Shown: piece after piece, positions 9,021-16,463 of the stretch
Layout of the letters: each line of letters opens with the position of its first letter
Numbering within the stretch: position 1 is the first letter of the stretch
Assembly (NCBI GenBank): GCA_964441145.1
Contig: CAYTUB010000018.1
Location: 1 to 37,093, forward strand
Direction: 5' to 3'
Length of the DNA stretch: 37,093 bases
DNA from: SHLQ01 sp964441145
GTDB lineage: Bacteria > Actinomycetota > Acidimicrobiia > Acidimicrobiales > SHLQ01
The notes under the pieces: generated by a model
The model's input: the letters and a program-made list of their open reading frames with translations, nothing else
Databases searched by the model: none
What the model was told of the DNA's origin: nothing
Program-made: the position numbers and the translations under genes

Positions 9021-10091
9021 TCAGTTCGGGCTGCGGCGCGTCGGCGCGGCGACGGCGCTGGTCGTCGACGACGACTGCGAGGCACGCAACTGTCCGCACG
9101 CAGCATCGATATCGGTCCCGCGGTTTCGACGGATCGTAGCGTTGGTGTTGCGCTCCAAGAGCCAGTTCTGGAAGCGCTTGACGCCATCGGCATCGGTTCC
9201 CACGGTGAGGTAGCCAGGGGTCGGGTTCAGTGGGATGAGGTTCACGTGAGCACGAAGTTCTCGGCACAGATCCGCAAGCGCAATCGCTTGTTCGTGGGTG
9301 TCATTTACCCCGGCGATCAATGCCCACTCAAAGCTGAGGCGACGACCCGAAGCTGCGACGTACTCGGCGCAGGCATCGGCGAGCTCGGCTATCGGGTAGC
9401 GGGCATTGATCGGAACGAGTTCGGTGCGTAGCTCATCGGTTGCGGCATGAAGCGAAACGGCGAGGCTCACCGGCAGGTCCTCAGTTGCCATTCGCCGGAT
9501 GCCTGGGATGAGACCGACGGTACTCATCGTGATGTGGCGAGCGGATAGTCCAATATCGGCATGTATGCGCCGGACGGCTCCCCACACCGCGTCGTAGTTG
9601 GCCAGAGGTTCGCCCATACCCATGAACACGACATTGGACAGACGTCGAGGCTGGGCGGCTTCTCGAGCTCGAATAACTTGCTCGACGATTTCCCCGGTGG
9701 TCAGGTGACGGCGGAACCCTTCTTGGCCCGTGGCACAAAACCCACATGCCATAGCGCAGCCCGCTTGGGAGCTAACACAGACCGTTGAACGATCGGTGTA
9801 GTGCATCAAGACGGTTTCGACCGCGTCACCGTCGGTTAGGCCCCAGAGCCATTTGTGGGTCTCGCCGCCCTCGGAGACGCGAGAGACCCGATCGAAGAGC
9901 GCCGTCGGCAGTAGCTCGCCGAGCTCGCTGCGGAGGCCTTTGGGCAGCGTCGAGATGTCCTCGATTGCCAGGCCTTCCTCGTAGAGCCCTTTCCACAGTT
10001 GATCGATCCGGTATCTCGGTTGATCAACGAGAAGGTCGCCAAGTTCATCTCGGCTGAGTTCGTAACGGGTCTCGCGCGGCTTTATTGCCAT
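9021..10091 (-). CDS. rlmN: 23S rRNA (adenine-2503-C2)-methyltransferase RlmN
   Basis: A radical-SAM enzyme that methylates C2 of A2503 in 23S rRNA (and tRNA A37 in some species), tuning the peptidyl-transferase region. The 356-aa protein has the CxxxCxxC iron-sulfur motif as CAMACGFC, the mechanistic cysteine in VCVSSQ just before it, and FMGMGEPLANYD. The second catalytic cysteine is near the end in DIDAACGQL. Both mechanistic cysteines are present, so it should be active. I chose ATG 10091, because GGAGG sits 5 bases before it; the frame opens at GTG 10103. It overlaps the mshD stop by 10 bases, so the two are probably co-transcribed and coupled. Confidence 0.96.
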   Translation of the reverse strand: MAIKPRETRYELSRDELGDLLVDQPRYRIDQLWKGLYEEGLAIEDISTLPKGLRSELGELLPTALFDRVSRVSEGGETHKWLWGLTDGDAVETVLMHYTDRSTVCVSSQAGCAMACGFCATGQEGFRRHLTTGEIVEQVIRAREAAQPRRLSNVVFMGMGEPLANYDAVWGAVRRIHADIGLSARHITMSTVGLIPGIRRMATEDLPVSLAVSLHAATDELRTELVPINARYPIAELADACAEYVAASGRRLSFEWALIAGVNDTHEQAIALADLCRELRAHVNLIPLNPTPGYLTVGTDADGVKRFQNWLLERNTNATIRRNRGTDIDAACGQLRASQSSSTTSAVAAPTRRSPN

Positions 10092-10771
10092 GAGTGCCTC
10101 CACAACGTGTCTTCACGGTGGGTGTGAAAGCCGATCCGCTCGTAGGTAGCGACGGCGGCAGCGTTGTCCGATTCGACGTAAAGCATCGCTGTGTCCAGAC
10201 CGGCGTTGTGGAGCCATTCGAGCCCGGCGAGTGTCATTGCCTTGCCTAATCCACGACCGTGAAAGGGCGGGTCGACGGCAATGACGTAAATCTCGCCCAA
10301 CGCCGGATCGTCGGGTGTTGGGGGATGCACTTTGGTCCAGCAGAAACCGGCGAGGTCATCGTCGATGTGATGGAGTCGAAACCCCTCTGCGTCGAACCAG
10401 CTCGCAGCCACATCGGCCTCGACCCGTTCACTGGTGAGGCCGGATTGCTCCGGATGCCAGGAGAACGCCCGGTTGTTGACGGCGACGAAGTCGTCGATAT
10501 CGGCATGGCCGAAGGGACGTGAGTCGATACCGGAAGGCGCTGCTGGAAGAGGCGCCCGCATCTGGAGCAGCGTTCGTTCAGACGTACGCCCAGTCGCGGC
10601 CAGAATCTCGGCGCGTTCGGGAGTGGTGCCGTGCAACCAGATGTGTGCGTCGGAGCCAGCATTTGCGGCCAAGGCGAGCGCATCGGTGAGTTCGGTGAGC
10701 GATTCATCGGGGCGCAGCGTCAGGTGCACGACCGACGGCGAGGACTCATGGTGTTCGACGACGAATTCCAT
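10082..10771 (-). CDS. mshD: Mycothiol synthase (GNAT family)
   Basis: Acetylates cysteinyl-glucosaminyl-inositol in the last step of mycothiol synthesis, the actinobacterial thiol buffer. The C-terminal GNAT domain is clear: NNRAFSWHPEQSG, which is characteristic of MshD, then GEIYVIAVDPPFHGRGLGKAMTL with the acetyl-CoA loop RGLGKA, and YVESDNAAAVATYERIGF. At 229 aa it is shorter than typical MshD (about 300 aa). The loss is in the N-terminal, degenerate GNAT domain, reduced here to about 95 residues. An alternative is a MshD-like acetyltransferase with another substrate, but the signature motifs favour MshD. It is followed by rlmN with a 10-base overlap. Confidence 0.85.
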   Translation of the reverse strand: MEFVVEHHESSPSVVHLTLRPDESLTELTDALALAANAGSDAHIWLHGTTPERAEILAATGRTSERTLLQMRAPLPAAPSGIDSRPFGHADIDDFVAVNNRAFSWHPEQSGLTSERVEADVAASWFDAEGFRLHHIDDDLAGFCWTKVHPPTPDDPALGEIYVIAVDPPFHGRGLGKAMTLAGLEWLHNAGLDTAMLYVESDNAAAVATYERIGFHTHREDTLWRHSWQ

Positions 10772-10781
10772 AGTGGGAAGG

Positions 10782-10970
10782 CTAGAACGCTCTCATCGCG
10801 CTGCGGAGGCTGCGACTTGCCCCCATGAGCGACCGTTCCACTTCGAAGAGACGGACGGCAACGGCATCCTCGTCGGTGCCGTGATAGCGCTCGGCGACTT
10901 CGGTGACGCGGGCCACCAGCTCATCGATTTGAGTGGAGACGGTCGCGAGCTCAGCCATATCGGAATCCAT
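10782..10970 (-). CDS. Small hypothetical helical protein (62 aa)
   Basis: A 62-residue, charge-rich protein starting at the ATG ending at 10970 (MDSDMAELATVSTQ). It appears to form two helices separated by YHGTDEDAV, with a regular hydrophobic spacing compatible with a helical hairpin. It has no membrane segment, cysteine or signal peptide. It sits 10 bases upstream of mshD on the same strand, so it would be the first gene of that unit. The frame continues open upstream into the tandem repeats and across the N gap, but that part is repeat-derived. I do not recognise a family; low-to-moderate confidence that it is expressed. Confidence 0.5.
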   Translation of the reverse strand: MDSDMAELATVSTQIDELVARVTEVAERYHGTDEDAVAVRLFEVERSLMGASRSLRSAMRAF

Positions 10971-11021
10971 TGATCGAACGCTAGCTCTCAAAAGGTAGGT
11001 ACGGGCGGGCCAGCGACTACA

Positions 11022-11248
11022 TGGGGCGAGAACCCGCTTCCAAGCGGGCGAGAACCCGCCTCCAAGCGGGCGAGAACCCGCCTCCAAGCGGGCCAGTGAC
11101 AGTAGCGTGAGAACANNNNNNNNNNNNNNNNNNNNNNNNNNNNNNNNNNNNNNNNNNNNNNNNNNNNNNNNNNNNNNNNNNNNNNNNNNNNNNNNNNNNN
11201 NNNNNNNNNNNNNNNTCCAAGCGGGCGAGAACCCGCCTCCAAGCGGGC
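11022..11248. repeat. Tandem 22-base repeat array with alternating complementary arms
   Basis: The unit GCGGGCGAGAACCCGCCTCCAA repeats head to tail: a variant copy at 11022-11043, exact copies at 11044-11065 and 11066-11087, and a further copy at 11221-11242 beyond the N gap. The bases GCGGGC recur as partial units at 11088 and 11243. Each unit is GCGGG, a 6-base loop, CCCGC, and another 6-base loop. Every arm can therefore pair with either neighbour and form one of two hairpin registers. The array lies between the divergent 62-aa gene and hisC and ends about 22 bases before the hisC ATG. True copy number is unknown because the assembly broke here. Confidence 0.85.
11116..11215. other. Scaffold gap (100 N) flanked by a 55-base duplicate
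   Basis: Exactly 100 Ns. The 55 bases before the gap (11061-11115) are identical to the 55 bases after it (11216-11270). This is what results when two contigs that overlap by the assembler k-mer are joined by a fixed-size placeholder. The real DNA is probably one uninterrupted repeat array, with a copy number the short reads could not resolve. Confidence 0.9.
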
Positions 11249-11269
11249 CAGTGACAGTAGCGTGAGAAC

Positions 11270-12352
11270 ATGAGACCGAAGGTCCGAGCCGATATTGCAC
11301 TGCGCGACGGGTATCACTCGCCACAAATCGATGTCGATGTGCGCCTGAACACCAACGAAGCACCCGAGGCCCCGCCGGAGGGGTTTCACGATGCATTGCA
11401 CGCGGCGCTCGATGAGGTGGCGTGGCACCGATATCCAGACCGTGCCGCGCGTGAGCTGCGATCTCGCCTCGCTGACCGCTATGGCCTCCAGCCTGATCAG
11501 GTCTTTGTGGCCAACGGGTCGAACGAGGTCTTGCAGACGCTACTGCTTACCTATGGGGGAGTGGGGCGTAAAACGGCGGTCTTTGAGCCGACGTTCGCGA
11601 TGCACGGCCATATTTCTCGCACGGTTGGATCCACGGTGGTCGAGGGCGCCCGGGCCGACGACTACAGCCTGGATCTCGACGAGGTAGCTCGAGTGGTCGA
11701 GGAGCATGAGCCTGAAGTGCTGTTCTTGTGCTCTCCGAACAATCCCAGTGGCATCGTCGACCCAGCCGGCACGGTCGAAGCGGTGCTCGAGATGATGGAG
11801 GGAACCGGAGGCCTCCTCGTCGTCGACGAGGCCTATGGCCAGTTCGCCGACTACTCGGCCGTCGATCTGATCGACGACGACAAGCCCCTGGTTGTCACGA
11901 GAACGTTCTCGAAGACGTGGGCGATGGCGGGAGCACGCCTGGGTTATGTGCTTGGACCATCGTGGCTGATCGATGAGCTCGACAAGACGGTGTTGCCCTA
12001 CCACCTCGATTCGTTCAAGCAGGCGGCCGGTATTGCGGCGCTTGATTTCGGCGCGGAGATGGATGTCCGCGTGGATCAGATCAAGGGCGAGCGCGAGCGC
12101 ATGATCGCGGCTCTTGGGGATCTACCGGTGACGGTTTGGCCAAGTGGTGCCAACTTCTTCTTGTTCCGCGCAGACGATATGGATGGCCAAGAGCTCTGGC
12201 AGGCGTTGGTTGAACGGTCGGTCCTGGTACGAAACTGTTCGAATTGGCCAAAGATCGCGGAATGTCTCCGAGTAACCGTGGGGACACCGCAAGACAACGA
12301 CCGGTTCCTCGACGCCGTCAAAGAGATTTGTCCCCCAAAAAGTACCGTATAG
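11270..12352 (+). CDS. hisC: Histidinol-phosphate aminotransferase
   Basis: A PLP-dependent class I/II aminotransferase converting imidazole-acetol phosphate and glutamate to histidinol phosphate. The 360-aa sequence has VRLNTNEAPEAPP near the N-terminus, FVANGSNEVLQTLL, LCSPNNPSGIVD, VVDEAYGQFAD with the PLP-contacting Asp and Tyr, and TRTFSKTWAMAGARLGYV with the Schiff-base lysine. The length is normal. ATG 11270 comes directly after the tandem repeat array; its A is the last base of the 55-base assembly overlap. No strong Shine-Dalgarno is visible. It heads the his-trp gene run; the usual upstream partner hisD is not in this window. Confidence 0.95.
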   Translation: MRPKVRADIALRDGYHSPQIDVDVRLNTNEAPEAPPEGFHDALHAALDEVAWHRYPDRAARELRSRLADRYGLQPDQVFVANGSNEVLQTLLLTYGGVGRKTAVFEPTFAMHGHISRTVGSTVVEGARADDYSLDLDEVARVVEEHEPEVLFLCSPNNPSGIVDPAGTVEAVLEMMEGTGGLLVVDEAYGQFADYSAVDLIDDDKPLVVTRTFSKTWAMAGARLGYVLGPSWLIDELDKTVLPYHLDSFKQAAGIAALDFGAEMDVRVDQIKGERERMIAALGDLPVTVWPSGANFFLFRADDMDGQELWQALVERSVLVRNCSNWPKIAECLRVTVGTPQDNDRFLDAVKEICPPKSTV

Positions 12353-12412
12353 GTATCAAACGGGGGACAGATCTTTTGCGCTGAGGTGCGGGCGGGGCCG
12401 TAGGCTGGGGGG

Positions 12413-13000
12413 ATGCGTTCGGCTACAGCATCCCGAGATACCAAAGAGACCCAGATCCGTATCGAGCTTGAGCTCGACGGTGACGGAACCACCGATTGCA
12501 GCACGGGTCTCCCGTTCTTTGATCACATGCTCGATCAGTTGGGTCGCCACGGTGGATTCAACCTAACCGTGGCAGCAACAGGCGATCTGGAGATCGATTC
12601 GCACCACACGGTCGAAGACACCGGCATCCTTCTGGGCAGCGTCTTCAAAGAGGCGCTGGGCGACAAGGTTGGGGTGCGACGTTTCGCATCGAACCGTATA
12701 CCACTCGACGAAGCGCTTATCGATACCGCCCTCGACCTTTCTGGGCGTCCGTTCATGCACTACGAGGTCGAGTTCCCTGGCGAGAAGATTCTCGGCAACC
12801 CGCCATTTGATCCGCAGTTGTGCGAAGAGTTCTGGCGCGCATTCGTGACGTCGTCGGGCATGACGCTGCACATCTCATTGGTTCGTGGCAAGAACACCCA
12901 CCACATCATCGAGGCGACCTTCAAAGGCGTCGCCCGCGCTCTACGCGACGCCGTGACGGTCACCGGAGGCGGCCTTCCCTCGACCAAGGGAACCTTGTGA
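12413..13000 (+). CDS. hisB: Imidazoleglycerol-phosphate dehydratase
   Basis: Mn-dependent dehydratase giving imidazole-acetol phosphate in histidine synthesis. The 195-aa monofunctional form is typical of actinobacteria; there is no histidinol-phosphatase domain. It shows GLPFFDHMLDQLGRHGGFNL, SHHTVEDTGILLG and the second metal site KNTHHIIEATFKGVARALRDA. A long G-run (GGGGGG) stands directly before ATG 12413. A 60-base gap separates it from hisC, and its TGA overlaps the GTG start of the next gene (GTGA), a classic coupling arrangement. Confidence 0.96.
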   Translation: MRSATASRDTKETQIRIELELDGDGTTDCSTGLPFFDHMLDQLGRHGGFNLTVAATGDLEIDSHHTVEDTGILLGSVFKEALGDKVGVRRFASNRIPLDEALIDTALDLSGRPFMHYEVEFPGEKILGNPPFDPQLCEEFWRAFVTSSGMTLHISLVRGKNTHHIIEATFKGVARALRDAVTVTGGGLPSTKGTL

Positions 13001-14547
13001 GCGATCCTGAGGGGACTTCACCTCTCGATGTTTCGAGCCCCCAGGCGAGAAACTCGGTTAGTGAGCGAAGCGAACGACCTCGACCGAAGATAGCTGTTCT
13101 CGATTATGGGATTGGCAACTTACGTTCGGCGCAAAAGACGTTGGAGCGCGCTGGTGCTGAGCCGGTGCTTACTGCCGACCCTGCCGTTGTAGCAGCCGCC
13201 GATGGCGTTGTTCTGCCAGGTGTTGGCAACTTCGGTCGGGTGATGGAAGCCATTCGCGAAAGTGGCATCGACGAGTTGGCGCGCGAAGCGGTTGCCAGCG
13301 GCCGTCCCTTTATGGGGATCTGCGTGGGCATGCAGGCGCTGTTCGAATCGAGCGACGAAGTCGACGGTGCCGAAGGGCTTGGGATTCTTCCCGGCCGAGT
13401 AGGCCTGCTGCGCGGCGACGTAAAGCGTCCCCAGATGCAATGGAACACCTTGCGCTTCGATAAGGAATCGCCGCTCTTTGCTGGTCTGGGCGAAGCGCCA
13501 TGGGTGTACTTCGTGCACTCCTATGCGCCACACGATTCCGAGTTTGCGATCGCGACCTGCGACTACGGCGAACCGTTCACCGCAGCCGTGCAACGAGACA
13601 ACGTGTACGCCACCCAGTTTCACCCGGAGAAGTCTGGTCCCGTCGGATTGCGGATCATCGAGAACTTCGTCCAGATATGCGCGGGCGAGACGCCCGAACA
13701 CGACGTTGCTCTCGCCGATCCCCGAGCTGAAGGGGAGCGAGACACCACCGGCAGTGCGGGGCGCGATCACACAACCGCTGTTCGGGTTATCCCGTGCATG
13801 GACGTGGACGCAGGTCGCGTCGTGAAGGGCGTGAACTTCGTCGATCTTGTCGATGCCGGTGACCCGGTCGAGCTCGCTGCCCGCTATGACGAGCAGGGTG
13901 CTGACGAGGTGGTCTTTCTCGACATCACCGCATCATCGGACGCTCGAGACACCATCGTCGATCTCGCTAGCCGAACCGCCGAAGAGTTGTACATCCCGTT
14001 CACCATCGGTGGCGGAATTCGCAGCGTCGAGGACGCGCGACGCCTCCTTCGTGTCGGAGCCGACAAGGTAACGGTCAACAGCGCCGCCGTCGACCGCCCC
14101 GAGGTGCTCACCGAGATCTCTGACGAGTTTGGTTCGCAATGCGTTGTGGCTTCCATCGATGCCCGGCGCAGCGAAACCGAAGGGCTCGCCAGCGGTTACG
14201 AGGTATACGTGCGAGGTGGACGCACGCCCACAGGTTTGGACGCCGTCGAATGGGCCAAGGAGTGCGAGCGACGCGGTGCTGGCGAGATCATGTTGACCTC
14301 CATGGACCGAGACGGCACCCGCGACGGCTTCGACACCGATCTAACGGCCAAGATCGCGGCGGCGGTCAACGTGCCTGTCATTGCGAGTGGCGGTGTTGGA
14401 TCACTCGAACATCTCGCCGAGGGCCACACCGAAGGGAGCGCCGACGCGGTGCTTGCAGCATCGATCTTTCACTTCGGCGAACACACCGTTGGTGAGGCCA
14501 AGGAGCTCATGTCGTCCCGTGGCGTGACCGTTCGCCCTCCGCAGTAG
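12997..14547 (+). CDS. hisHF: Fused imidazole glycerol phosphate synthase, HisH glutaminase plus HisF cyclase
   Basis: A single 516-aa ORF holding both halves of IGP synthase. Residues 31-225 are the class-I glutaminase HisH, with IAVLDYGIGNL, GICVGMQALF (nucleophile Cys109) and FHPEKSG (His209, Glu211). Residues 226-261 are a polar linker. Residues 262-516 are the TIM-barrel cyclase HisF, with RVIPCMDVDAGRVVKGVNF (Asp269), FLDITASSD, TIGGGIRSVEDARRLL, VASIDARR (Asp388) and LTSMDRDGTRDGFD. The TSMDRDGT and DITAS motifs exclude HisA/PriA. Between the domains there is no in-frame ATG, GTG or TTG until the Met inside the HisF catalytic loop, so a separate HisF start is very unlikely. GTG 12997 overlaps the hisB stop. 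The first 30 residues are an extra polar tail. Separate hisH and hisF genes are the bacterial norm, with hisA often between them; the same fusion order is known from eukaryotic HIS7. Confidence 0.95.
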   Translation: MSDPEGTSPLDVSSPQARNSVSERSERPRPKIAVLDYGIGNLRSAQKTLERAGAEPVLTADPAVVAAADGVVLPGVGNFGRVMEAIRESGIDELAREAVASGRPFMGICVGMQALFESSDEVDGAEGLGILPGRVGLLRGDVKRPQMQWNTLRFDKESPLFAGLGEAPWVYFVHSYAPHDSEFAIATCDYGEPFTAAVQRDNVYATQFHPEKSGPVGLRIIENFVQICAGETPEHDVALADPRAEGERDTTGSAGRDHTTAVRVIPCMDVDAGRVVKGVNFVDLVDAGDPVELAARYDEQGADEVVFLDITASSDARDTIVDLASRTAEELYIPFTIGGGIRSVEDARRLLRVGADKVTVNSAAVDRPEVLTEISDEFGSQCVVASIDARRSETEGLASGYEVYVRGGRTPTGLDAVEWAKECERRGAGEIMLTSMDRDGTRDGFDTDLTAKIAAAVNVPVIASGGVGSLEHLAEGHTEGSADAVLAASIFHFGEHTVGEAKELMSSRGVTVRPPQ

Positions 14548-14556
14548 CCTGGCCCG

Positions 14557-14919
14557 GTGACCGCAACTACCGCGAACGGGTTTGTCGCCGAGAACGACGA
14601 TGGCGACCGTCTCCCGATCAAAATGCTTAACGATCGGATTCTCGTGCGATACGGAGAGTCAGAGGGCGAGCGAAAGTCGACCGGTGGCATCCTCATCCCA
14701 GCGACCGCCCAGGTTGGGAAGCGGTTGACCTGGGCCGAGATCGTGGCGTCGGGTCCCAATGTGCGAAACATGGAGATCGGCGATCGGGTCTTGTTTAACC
14801 CGGAAGACCGTTACGAAGTCGAAGTCGGAGGGACCGACTACATCATCTTGCGCGAACGCGATGTTCACGCCGTAGCCGCCGAGCGTCTCGAAGAGGGCTC
14901 GACGGGTCTGTACCTTTAG
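14557..14919 (+). CDS. Solitary GroES-like co-chaperonin
   Basis: A 120-aa GroES-fold protein with KMLNDRILVRYGESEGERK, STGGILIPATAQVGKRL (the mobile-loop region), GDRVLFNPEDRYEVEV and YIILRERDVHAVAAERL. It ends in STGLYL. It has extensions at both ends compared with standard GroES (about 97 aa). From memory, a GroES-like protein with this tail is conserved in actinobacteria separately from the groES-groEL operon. No groEL is present here. GTG 14557 lies 9 bases after hisHF and 17 bases before trpE, so it is inside the his-trp transcript. Whether it binds GroEL is unknown. Confidence 0.85.
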   Translation: MTATTANGFVAENDDGDRLPIKMLNDRILVRYGESEGERKSTGGILIPATAQVGKRLTWAEIVASGPNVRNMEIGDRVLFNPEDRYEVEVGGTDYIILRERDVHAVAAERLEEGSTGLYL

Positions 14920-14936
14920 ATCTTTTGGGGGCAAAT

Positions 14937-16463
14937 GTGTCGGTGCAACCAGATTTTAAGACCTTCGAGAAATACAGCCGCGAACACCGGATCGTTCCGG
15001 TCTGGAGATCCCTGCTCGCCGATCAGGTAACCCCGGTGGCGGTCTTTGCTCGCTGTGTTGGTGAGCGGGACGGCTTCCTCCTCGAATCGGTAGAGAACGG
15101 CGAACGGTGGAGTCGCTGGTCCTTTCTTGGTCGCAATCCGCTGGCATCGATCGTGTCGCAGGCTGGCGAATTGACGATCACGGGTCCCCTCGCTGCGGAG
15201 ATTCCCGCCGGAGACGGGATGCTCGACACGCTCGAAACGCTTCTCGGCACCTTTACGACTCCCGACATTGACGATTTGCCCCCGCTGCACGCTGGCTTGA
15301 TGGGGTACATCGGTTATGACGTGGTCCGCGAAGTAGAGCGCCTACCCGACGTGCCCGAAGACGACCTTGGCCACGCCGATGGCGTCATGGCACTCATTGG
15401 CGAACTTGTTGCCTTCGATCATTGGAAGCAACAGGTCACCTTGGTGGCCAACACCGTTGTCCCCGTCGATGCAACAACCGAGCAACTGCGAGCCGTCTAC
15501 GACGATGCGATCGATCGGCTGACCGCTCTGCAAAACGACGGCGCGCAACCGCTCGACGAACCGCTGGTGTCTCCACCGCCCCCAAATCCGGAACTACCCG
15601 AGGTCACCTCGTCAATGGGGGAGTCGGCATACTGCGAAGCCGTCGAGGCAGCCAAGGAATACATCTTGTCTGGGGACATCTTCCAGGTAGTCCTCTCGCA
15701 GCGTTTCGACTTCGACCTGGACGCCGAAACCTTCGATCTGTACCGAGTGCTCCGTCAGATCAATCCCAGCCCGTACATGTACTACCTGCGTATCGGCGAC
15801 CTCGATATCGTCGGTGCTTCTCCAGAGCCAATGGTGCAGTTGCGCGGCGACAAAGTGGTGAGCAGGCCAATCGCAGGCACCCGTCCTCGTGGCAAGACCG
15901 ACATCGAAGACAAACAACTCGCAGCCGAACTGATCGAGCATCCAAAGGAAGTCGCCGAGCACGTCATGCTCGTCGATTTGGCTCGAAACGACATTGGACG
16001 GGTGATCGAGTTTGGTTCGGAGTCTCGCGACCAAATCATGAGCCTGGAGCGCTACAGCCACGTCATGCACCTCACGTCTCAGGTGTCGGGAAAGCTTGCG
16101 GAGGGCAACACGGCAATCGATGTGTTGCGCGCAACGTTGCCTGCGGGCACGGTTTCGGGGGCGCCCAAGGTACGGGCCATGGAGATCATCGATGAGCTCG
16201 AACCGGTCAAGCGCGGCCCGTACGCCGGCGTAATTGGATACCTCGACTTCTCCGGCAACATCGACACGGCGATCGCCATCCGAACCATGTTCGTCACTGG
16301 AAATCGTGCCTCTGTGCAAGCCGGAGCAGGAATCGTGGCCGACAGTGTTGCGATCGACGAACACAACGAGTGCATCAACAAATCCAAGGCGCTGCTTGCA
16401 GCCGTTGAAGGTGCGCGCATAATGACCGCACAACGCAAGGCGATGCTGGAAGGCGAGTCGTGA
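14937..16463 (+). CDS. trpE: Anthranilate synthase component I
   Basis: Converts chorismate to anthranilate with ammonia supplied by TrpG, the first step of tryptophan synthesis. The 508-aa protein carries GFLLESVENGERWSRWSF, the LLES element of the tryptophan feedback site. The chorismate-binding half has SPEPMVQL, RPIAGTRPRGKT, LVDLARNDIGRV, GTVSGAPKVRAMEIIDE and AGAGIVADS. I chose GTG 14937, with GGGGG at 14927-14931 as Shine-Dalgarno; a TTG at 14925 would add 4 residues. The intergenic space is too short for a leader-peptide attenuator. TrpG is not encoded nearby. Its TGA overlaps the next GTG by 4 bases. Confidence 0.95.
   Translation: MSVQPDFKTFEKYSREHRIVPVWRSLLADQVTPVAVFARCVGERDGFLLESVENGERWSRWSFLGRNPLASIVSQAGELTITGPLAAEIPAGDGMLDTLETLLGTFTTPDIDDLPPLHAGLMGYIGYDVVREVERLPDVPEDDLGHADGVMALIGELVAFDHWKQQVTLVANTVVPVDATTEQLRAVYDDAIDRLTALQNDGAQPLDEPLVSPPPPNPELPEVTSSMGESAYCEAVEAAKEYILSGDIFQVVLSQRFDFDLDAETFDLYRVLRQINPSPYMYYLRIGDLDIVGASPEPMVQLRGDKVVSRPIAGTRPRGKTDIEDKQLAAELIEHPKEVAEHVMLVDLARNDIGRVIEFGSESRDQIMSLERYSHVMHLTSQVSGKLAEGNTAIDVLRATLPAGTVSGAPKVRAMEIIDELEPVKRGPYAGVIGYLDFSGNIDTAIAIRTMFVTGNRASVQAGAGIVADSVAIDEHNECINKSKALLAAVEGARIMTAQRKAMLEGES

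Noticed and set aside
11022..11248. CRISPR-like array
   Set aside because: The units are contiguous, with no unique spacers; the 6-base loops are themselves repeated, and no cas genes are present.
10971..11428. Open frames spanning the first N gap as a repeat-containing protein
   Set aside because: They run through Ns and tandem DNA repeats duplicated by the assembly; there is no real coding evidence.
12820..12996. In-frame extension of the hisHF frame upstream of GTG 12997
   Set aside because: It lies entirely within hisB in another frame and has no similarity to glutaminases; the GTG overlapping the hisB stop is the natural start.
13780..14547. Possibility that the second domain is HisA/PriA rather than HisF
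   Set aside because: The motifs RVIPCMDVD, DITASSD and TSMDRDGT are specific to the HisF cyclase.
14920..14936. Tryptophan attenuator leader before trpE
   Set aside because: The gap is 17 bases, with no leader peptide or Trp codon run.
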